Part shown: in pieces, positions 1 to 6,352 of the stretch
How the letters are laid out: each line of letters starts with the position of its first letter
Numbering within the stretch: the first letter of the stretch is position 1
NCBI GenBank assembly: GCA_026986305.1
Contig: JALSOU010000154.1
Span: 1 to 6,352, forward strand
Source: Thermoplasmata archaeon
GTDB taxonomy: Archaea; Thermoplasmatota; Thermoplasmata; WALJ01
Length of the DNA: 6,352 nucleotides
Direction: 5' to 3'
The notes under the pieces: model-generated
Told to the model about the DNA's origin: nothing
Databases searched by the model: none
Seen by the model: only the letters and a program-made list of their open reading frames with translations
Position numbers and translations under genes: made by a program

Positions 1-53
1 AGAAATTCGGAGAATTTATCGAGTAAGGCTCGAGCAATTGCCAAATATTATAG

Positions 54-127
54 TGCTCGAGCCGGGATTCGAACCCGGGTCCGGGGCTCCGCAGGCCCCT
101 AGGATATCCAAGCTACCCCACTCGAGC
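54..127 (-). tRNA. tRNA-Arg (anticodon GCG)
   Basis: Read on the minus strand this folds as a complete cloverleaf of 74 nt. The 7-bp acceptor stem pairs GCTCGAG (127-121) with CTCGAGC (61-55), and the discriminator base is A at 54. The D-arm keeps A14, G15, G18, G19 and A21. The anticodon stem GGGGC/GCCCC closes the loop CTGCGGA, which places the anticodon GCG at 92-90 and reads the Arg codon CGC. The T-arm is CCGGG-TTCGAAT-CCCGG. A20 and C35, the classical arginine identity bases, are both present. There is no intron and no encoded CCA, so the CCA end would be added by the nucleotidyltransferase, as is usual in archaea. The gene lies 53 nt downstream of dnaJ on the same strand. Isotype confidence is high. 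Confidence 0.94.
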
Positions 128-145
128 ATGGTGCAGGAATGAGGT

Positions 146-164
146 AAAAAGAGAGGTATAAAAA
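146..164 (-). terminator. Possible T-run terminator after dnaJ
   Basis: Downstream of the dnaJ stop, the minus strand has two runs of five T (164-160 and 150-146) separated by a pyrimidine-rich stretch. Archaeal RNA polymerase can terminate at U-rich runs without a hairpin, so this could end the chaperone transcript before the tRNA. The first run is also part of the tRNA TATA box, so one short stretch may serve both roles. No hairpin is visible. Confidence 0.3.
157..164 (-). promoter_or_regulatory. TATA box (box A) for the tRNA-Arg gene
   Basis: On the minus strand the sequence is TTTTTATA, a good archaeal box A. Its centre is about 33 nt upstream of the tRNA 5' end, so transcription would start near 134 and leave a leader of roughly 6 nt for RNase P to remove. 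The purine-rich BRE expected just upstream is weak. The box lies in the 53-nt gap after dnaJ, which suggests the tRNA has its own promoter rather than depending on the chaperone transcript. Confidence 0.55.
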
Positions 165-180
165 GGATTTGACTGGATAT

Positions 181-1292
181 CTATCTTTTCCTGAAAAATC
201 CCTTTCTAGCCGTGTTTCTAAGCTCCTTATCAAGCTCTATGAGGAGTTCCTTCTGCCTAGGGGTGAGCTTTTTCGGAACATCTATGTTTACGATAACATA
301 CATATCTCCTCTCCGCCCTGTCCTTATGTGTGGCATTCCCATGCCTTTCAGTCTAAAATGTGTTTCTGCCTGAGTTCCTGCTGGGATTTTCAGCTTAGCG
401 CTCCCCTCTAGAGTTTTCACCTCAATCTCGCCGCCGAGAGCCGCCACCGTAAATGGAATCCTCTCCTCTTTTATTATGTCAGTGCCATCAACCTGAAACT
501 CAGGGTCTTTTTTCAGATGAAGAACCACATATAGGTCTCCCGGAGGCTCACCATTTTCCCCAGCTTCTCCCATGTTTGGAATTCTGAGACTAAGACCCTC
601 ATAAGCCCCCTTAGGTATCTTAACGGTGATGCTCTCCTTAACCCTGACCCTTCCTGTGCCTTTGCATACAGGGCATGGATTGCTTATCTTCTTTCCAGTT
701 CCTCCGCATGTCGGACAGGTTCTGGTTGTTACGAACCTCATGAAGCCATTGGAGCGCACATCCTGAACCCTTCCTGTTCCCCTGCATGTTGGGCAGACCT
801 CAACTTTTCCATCTGCTGAACCTGTGCCGTTGCACCTCTCACATACCTTATATCTCGGTATTTTTATCTCCTTTTCCGCACCGAAAGCCGCATCTCGCAG
901 GTCTATCTCCATGTCATACCTGAGATCGTGGCCTTTTCTCCTGAAATCCCTGCGACCTCCGAAGAACATGTCAAATATGCTGTCAAAACCGAAGTCCATG
1001 CCGAAGGAGCGGAATATATCGTCAAAATCCACATTTCTGAATATGTCCTCCTGTGAGAACCTTCCGTCTATGCCTGCATGACCGTACTGGTCATAGAGCC
1101 TGCGCTTTTCATCGTCAGAGAGCACTGCATATGCCTCTGAAATCTCCTTGAACTTTTCCTCAGCCTCCTCCCTGTTGTCAGGGTTCATGTCGGGATGCCA
1201 CTTCTTAGCCAGCCTTCTATAGGCTCTCTTTATCTCCTCTTTAGTGGCATCCCTGCTTACGCCCAGAACCTCGTAGTAATCCCTTTTACCCA

Positions 1293-1293
<1 letters not shown>
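181..1293 (-). CDS. dnaJ: Chaperone DnaJ (class A Hsp40)
   Basis: This is the J-domain co-chaperone that brings unfolded proteins to DnaK and stimulates its ATPase in the cytoplasm. The 370 residues show the full class A order. The J domain spans about 3-70, with the HPD motif at 33-35 (KWHPD). A phenylalanine-rich, rather glycine-poor linker (about 77-115) carries DIF-type motifs (EDIF, DDIF, DSIF). A cysteine-rich zinc domain has four CxxCxGxG repeats (cysteines 151/154, 167/170, 193/196, 207/210). The C-terminal substrate-binding domains run from about 215 to 345. The length is normal for the family and no key residue is missing. The ATG overlaps the dnaK stop by one base (TAATG), and GAGGAG (1304-1299) sits 5 nt upstream inside dnaK, so translation is probably coupled. 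It is the last gene of the chaperone operon. Confidence 0.97.
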
Positions 1294-3673
<2,380 letters not shown>

Positions 3674-3691
3674 TGCATCACCCTGTTAAAC

Positions 3692-4231
3692 TCATTCTAT
3701 CTTTATCTTCTTCCCTTCTGGCTCACTCTTTCTCAGTTTTTTGAGGGTTATGTCCAGCACGCCGTTGTTGTATGTGGCCTTAACATCACTGTCATCAATC
3801 TCAGAGTTGAGAGGTATCTCCTTGTAGTATTTTCTAGAGGCTGTATCCACCTTTATCGTCACCTTGTCCTTGCTTACTGTGAGATCTATGTCCTCCTTAC
3901 TTACACCGGGGAGCTCTGCGGTTATGGTTATCTTATCGTCTGACTCCATTACATCAGTGAGAGGTTCCCTCGCAAAACCCTCTGAGACTTCCTTTCCTTC
4001 CCCAATCTTCTTAGGTACTGTGTTTCCAAACTGCTGTATCACAGGCTTCCCATCAGGACCTATTCTCATGCTGAATCCATACACCATAGGCTCCCCAATT
4101 TTCATATCTCCTTCCATGGCTCTCTGAAGCATCATATCCATCATCCTTCTCATCCTTTCAAACTCCTCGTCTATGTCTCGGCTGAAGAAGTCGTCGAAAT
4201 CGTCAAACGGCCATCTCCTTTTCCTGACCAT
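3692..4231 (-). CDS. Small heat-shock protein Hsp20 (alpha-crystallin family)
   Basis: This is an ATP-independent holdase that forms oligomers and keeps unfolding proteins soluble for refolding by DnaK. The 179 residues have an acidic, Met/Phe-rich N-terminal arm (1-50), then a segment typical of archaeal members (MRIGPDGKPVIQQFGN, 55-70). The alpha-crystallin domain spans about 90-168, with ELPGVSKEDI (106-115) and the signature NNGVLDITLKK (155-165). The tail ends in IKI (176-178), the IxI anchor used for oligomer contacts. The start is the ATG at 4231, preceded by AAGGAGGT (4245-4238) with a 6-nt spacer. The reading frame stays open upstream to 4609, but that extension is Phe/Leu/Ser-rich, runs through the promoter and lies antisense to the neighbouring gene, so it is not coding. 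It is the first gene of the operon. Confidence 0.95.
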   Translation of the reverse strand: MVRKRRWPFDDFDDFFSRDIDEEFERMRRMMDMMLQRAMEGDMKIGEPMVYGFSMRIGPDGKPVIQQFGNTVPKKIGEGKEVSEGFAREPLTDVMESDDKITITAELPGVSKEDIDLTVSKDKVTIKVDTASRKYYKEIPLNSEIDDSDVKATYNNGVLDITLKKLRKSEPEGKKIKIE

Positions 4232-4351
4232 GATATTACCTCCTTGAAGTTCTAATACACCTATGTTTGTTCTTCTATATAATGATTTCTGTCGATGACT
4301 TACCAAAGACAAATACAAGATTTTCCGCCTGAAGGACAGAAAAAGATATAA
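4232..4351. promoter_or_regulatory. Divergent intergenic region between hsp20 and the zinc-ribbon membrane gene
   Basis: This 120-nt AT-rich stretch separates two divergent genes. The minus-strand promoter of the chaperone operon is clear. The plus-strand promoter is not. The palindromic TATATA core at 4276-4281 could in principle work both ways, giving a plus-strand start near 4305. A weaker AT-rich stretch lies at 4310-4320. GATATAAAT at 4345-4353 resembles a TATA box but is too close to the gene start to serve it. Confidence 0.5.
4276..4291 (-). promoter_or_regulatory. TATA box with upstream element, promoter of the hsp20-grpE-dnaK-dnaJ operon
   Basis: On the minus strand ATTATATA (4283-4276) is preceded by the A-rich AGAAATC, a plausible BRE. 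A start about 25 nt downstream of the box, near 4254, would leave a leader of about 22 nt that contains the strong hsp20 ribosome-binding site. No CIRCE element (TTAGCACTC-N9-GAGTGCTAA) and no clear long inverted repeat is present, so any heat-shock repressor site is not evident by eye. Confidence 0.6.
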
Positions 4352-5254
4352 ATGAGAAATGTAATGAGGATAAACGGTGATAACATTCCAGAGAAAGAGG
4401 AAATAACTGAGGAAGTTGCTGAATGCCCGGTTTGCGGTGCTATAATTCCTGCTGACGCTAAGGTATGCCCAGAGTGCGGGGCCGTGTTTGAAGAGGAAGA
4501 AGAGACTGGAGGAGTAGAACTCGAAGAAGAGGAAGAAACAGAAGAATTTGGGGAAGATGCTGAGGAATACGAAGAGGAAGAGTACGAAGAAGAGGAAGGT
4601 GAGGTCCAACCTGCATCTGCCAACAGAAAACTTTTCTGGGCTGGTCTTATCACCCTATTAATAGGGAGTCAAGGTATTGCTCTAGGTTCTTTAATCCATA
4701 ATACACTACACATTTTTGTGACAACATTGCAATATAGAGATGGGGTTACAGTAAACAGCGCAAAAGCCTACGGTTATCTAGACCAGATAACAGGAATAAT
4801 AGGAATAGTAATAACACTCATAGGATTCGTTCTTCTCCTGCTGTACATAAAGAAACAGTCAGATGAAGAGAAATACAGGGAACATCTCAAAGAAGAGGCA
4901 AAAAGCGATCCAGAGATAGAGATCCCAGAGGAATTTCAGGAGCCGGTGCTGGTACAGAACAAGATGTTCTTCTGGATTGGTTTGATTCTGATGTTCATCA
5001 CTGGCCCCATGGGAGTTATTGCGGGATTTGCAGGCGGTCAGAGTGTAGATCAGCTCGGTGCGTATGTCGGCGGTGGCGGTGGCGGTACACTGACAGTTCT
5101 CGGAATAATACTCCTGTTCCTCTCCATATGGCAGAGAAAGACCGGGGAAGAAGGTGAAGAAGAGGAAGAATCAGAAGAGGAATACGAAGAATACGAGGAC
5201 GAAACAGAGGAAGAAGAAGAGCTTGAAGAAGGCGAGGAACTAGAAGAGGAATAA
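4352..5254 (+). CDS. Zinc-ribbon, glutamate-rich four-helix membrane protein of unknown function
   Basis: I do not recognise a named family. The 300 residues begin with a small zinc ribbon (CPVC at 25-28, CPEC at 39-42), followed by a Glu-rich stretch (47-84). A first helix pair follows (about 94-116 and 146-166), then a charged linker (167-204), a second helix pair (about 205-229 and 245-260) with a glycine run between them (239-245), and an almost wholly acidic tail (265-300). Basic residues flank the membrane ends facing the N-terminus, linker and C-terminus (NRK, IKKQ, QRK). By the positive-inside rule the ribbon and all acidic parts are therefore cytoplasmic. The two helix pairs resemble each other. 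No ribosome-binding site is convincing: ATG at 4352 is taken, but ATG at 4364 is equally possible. The gene is divergent from the chaperone operon and convergent with the mutase. A scaffold or binding role is only a guess. Confidence 0.85.
   Translation: MRNVMRINGDNIPEKEEITEEVAECPVCGAIIPADAKVCPECGAVFEEEEETGGVELEEEEETEEFGEDAEEYEEEEYEEEEGEVQPASANRKLFWAGLITLLIGSQGIALGSLIHNTLHIFVTTLQYRDGVTVNSAKAYGYLDQITGIIGIVITLIGFVLLLLYIKKQSDEEKYREHLKEEAKSDPEIEIPEEFQEPVLVQNKMFFWIGLILMFITGPMGVIAGFAGGQSVDQLGAYVGGGGGGTLTVLGIILLFLSIWQRKTGEEGEEEEESEEEYEEYEDETEEEEELEEGEELEEE
4490..4603 (+). repeat. Low-complexity GAA/GAG purine tract (acidic segment 1)
   Basis: This is an almost all-purine run on the plus strand, encoding residues 47-84 of the zinc-ribbon membrane protein, mostly Glu with a few Tyr, Gly and Thr. 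The complementary pyrimidine strand creates long false open frames on the minus strand rich in Ser, Phe and Leu, including the false N-terminal extension of hsp20. Confidence 0.75.
4622..5140 (+). repeat. Internal protein duplication: two copies of a two-helix hairpin
   Basis: Residues 91-168 and 203-263 of the membrane protein appear to be tandem copies. NRKLFWAGLITLLIG in copy 1 aligns with NKMFFWIGLILMFITG in copy 2, about half identical. TLIGFVLLLLYI in the second helix of copy 1 aligns with TVLGIILLFLSI in copy 2. Both copies start after an acidic stretch and end with basic residues. The loop between the helices differs: about 30 residues in copy 1, shorter and glycine-rich in copy 2. 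The similarity is at the protein level only, so the duplication would be old. Hydrophobic composition could exaggerate it. Confidence 0.5.
5144..5251 (+). repeat. Low-complexity GAA/GAG purine tract (acidic tail)
   Basis: A second purine-rich run encodes the Glu-rich C-terminal tail (residues 265-300) of the zinc-ribbon membrane protein. On the minus strand it is a C/T-rich tract beginning immediately past the stop codon of the convergent mutase gene. It may therefore also act as a U-rich 3' region for that transcript; this is inference. Confidence 0.7.
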
Positions 5255-5259
5255 ACCCA

Positions 5260-6352
5260 TTATTCAAAACCCTCAACAATATTTTTTATGGTTTCATATC
5301 CAATCTTTCCAAGTTTTTCAGCCTTTTCCCTGCTTTCAGATTCAGCATATATCCTGAATATCGGCTCAGTTCCAGAGGGCCTTATCAGAAGCCAGCCATC
5401 TTCCATCCAAACCTTCACCCCATCAGTTCTGTCCACATCATAGGAGGAAAACTCCTCGGCGACAGCATCCATAACCTTTTCTTTGAGATGTTCCGGACAT
5501 CTGATCTTGTTTTTATAAAGGGCATATCTAGGTATCTCACTGACGATTTCTGAGAACTTTTTGCCTGTTTTAGCCATTATTTCCAGCATCTTTGCCGCAC
5601 CCATCGCCCCATCCCTGCAGTACTGGTGCTCTCCAAATATGAGGCCTCCGTTCTCTTCTCCTCCAAATATGGCGCCTATTTCCAGCATCTTTCTCGCCAC
5701 AATCGGCGCTCCCACTCTGGTATAAACAACCTTTCCACCCAGAGAATTCACAACATTCTCCAAAGCCTTGGAGGTGCTAACTGGCGTTACCACAAGATCT
5801 CCTTCATTTTTTATGGAGTACTTGGCCATTATTGCCAGAGAAACATCACCCTGAATGTAATTCCCTTTTTCATCTATGAAAATCACCCTGTCAGCATCAC
5901 CGTCGTGGGCTATGCCTACATCTGCACCTGATTCCACCACAGCGCTCACTAGGTCTTTGAGGTTATCCGGAGAAGGTTCTGATTCGTGGCCGGGAAAATG
6001 GCCGTCTGGCTGGGCGTTTAGAGATATAACCCTGCAACCGAGTTTTTTGAGTATGTATGGAGAAGTCACAGACGATGCGCCGTTTGCGCAGTCCAGAACA
6101 ACTGTGAATTTTCTGCTTTTTATCGCCTCTTTATCCACTTTTGATACTATACCTTCTATGTAAAGATCCCTTGCCGTGTAATCCTTTCTAAGCTCACCTA
6201 TATCGCCCCATTCAACTGCCCTGAAATCATCATTGAAATATCTGAGCTCTATCTTCTCTTCCTCGTTTCTGGGCAGCTCTGTGCCGTCGCCTGCAACCAC
6301 CTTTATTCCGTTGAACTCAGGGGGATTGTGGGAAGCGGTTATCATTACCCCT
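5260..6352 (-). CDS. glmM: Phosphoglucosamine mutase / phosphomannomutase family enzyme (N-terminus outside window)
   Basis: This alpha-D-phosphohexomutase moves a phosphate between C6 and C1 of a hexose phosphate, probably glucosamine or mannose/glucose phosphate, to feed sugar-nucleotide synthesis in the cytoplasm. About 363 residues are visible, beginning just before the active-site loop (GVMITASHNPP, whose Ser carries the phosphate). Counted from the Met at 6345, the metal loop DGDADR is at 148-153, the sugar loop GEENGG at 229-234 and the phosphate loop RPSGTEP at 322-328. All four functional loops are intact. Family members have about 450 residues with the serine loop near residue 95, so roughly 90 residues are missing past the right edge. 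The Met at 6345 is internal and not a start. The GEENGG loop is the form I associate with archaeal GlmM/PGM-type enzymes. Substrate preference cannot be read from the sequence. Confidence 0.93.
   Translation of the reverse strand, partial: GVMITASHNPPEFNGIKVVAGDGTELPRNEEEKIELRYFNDDFRAVEWGDIGELRKDYTARDLYIEGIVSKVDKEAIKSRKFTVVLDCANGASSVTSPYILKKLGCRVISLNAQPDGHFPGHESEPSPDNLKDLVSAVVESGADVGIAHDGDADRVIFIDEKGNYIQGDVSLAIMAKYSIKNEGDLVVTPVSTSKALENVVNSLGGKVVYTRVGAPIVARKMLEIGAIFGGEENGGLIFGEHQYCRDGAMGAAKMLEIMAKTGKKFSEIVSEIPRYALYKNKIRCPEHLKEKVMDAVAEEFSSYDVDRTDGVKVWMEDGWLLIRPSGTEPIFRIYAESESREKAEKLGKIGYETIKNIVEGFE
5282..5287 (+). terminator. Possible T6 terminator for the zinc-ribbon membrane gene
   Basis: A run of six T begins 28 nt past the TAA stop on the plus strand. 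There is no hairpin, but a U-run of this kind is enough for archaeal termination. It lies inside the 3' end of the convergent mutase gene, so the two transcripts would overlap by some tens of bases. Confidence 0.35.

Noticed and set aside
1..26. Possible C-terminal tail of a plus-strand gene (KFGEFIE then TAA at 24-26).
   Set aside because: Only seven codons are visible, all three frames are uninformative over this length, and nothing supports one frame. Sequence left of the window is needed.
41..52. AT-rich TATAATATTT on the minus strand past the tRNA as a promoter for a further gene.
   Set aside because: Any such gene would lie outside the window, and an AT-rich tRNA 3' flank is common.
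2..142. Open frame on the plus strand running through the antisense of the tRNA.
   Set aside because: Translations such as LEPGFEPGS are the familiar product of reading a tRNA T-arm on the wrong strand and not a gene.
4291..4299. Small dyad GTC-GAT-GAC upstream of the operon TATA box as a repressor site.
   Set aside because: The arms are only three bases, which is expected by chance.
4345..4353. GATATAAAT as TATA box of the zinc-ribbon gene.
   Set aside because: Transcription would begin near 4373, past both candidate ATG codons, and no other in-frame ATG, GTG or TTG lies before the zinc ribbon.
4300..4653. 117-residue minus-strand open frame, serine-rich.
   Set aside because: It is the complement of the GAA/GAG tract of the zinc-ribbon gene, with no ribosome-binding site and low-complexity composition.

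Overview
The window looks like a chromosomal segment of a euryarchaeon, most probably a thermophilic or moderately thermophilic member of the Thermoplasmata. My best guess is an Aciduliprofundum/DHVE2-like lineage, but this rests on impression and not on a search. The archaeal signs are a tRNA gene without an encoded CCA tail, TATA-box promoters instead of -10/-35 elements, strong Shine-Dalgarno sites matching the archaeal 16S tail, an archaeal-type small heat-shock protein, and an archaeal-type phosphohexomutase with a GEENGG sugar loop. ATA and AGG/AGA codons are frequent.

Layout from left to right. A tRNA-Arg(GCG) gene lies on the minus strand (54-127) with its own TATA box. Next, also on the minus strand and transcribed from right to left, is a compact chaperone operon: hsp20 (4231-3692), grpE (3673-3125), dnaK (3122-1293) and dnaJ (1293-181). 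The gaps are 18 nt, 2 nt and a 1-nt overlap, and each gene has a good ribosome-binding site. A 120-nt intergenic region (4232-4351) carries the operon promoter. On its other side, a divergent plus-strand gene (4352-5254) encodes an unrecognised four-helix membrane protein with an N-terminal zinc ribbon and long glutamate-rich cytoplasmic segments. Its stop codon is 5 nt from the stop of a convergent minus-strand gene, a phosphoglucosamine mutase/phosphomannomutase-family enzyme (5260 to beyond the right edge), whose N-terminus lies outside the window.

How the genes work together. Hsp20 holds unfolding proteins. DnaJ delivers substrates to DnaK, and GrpE exchanges DnaK nucleotide. Having all four in one transcription unit gives a complete hold-and-refold module. 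The DnaK system is known to have entered archaea from bacteria. Here it is driven by an archaeal promoter, and no bacterial CIRCE operator is visible. The mutase belongs to sugar-nucleotide synthesis and has no evident link to the chaperones.

The least understood item is the zinc-ribbon membrane protein. It appears to contain a tandem duplication of a two-helix hairpin, with acidic cytoplasmic stretches between and after the two copies. The rest of the window is well-known biology in a tidy arrangement. I did not find a clearly new system.
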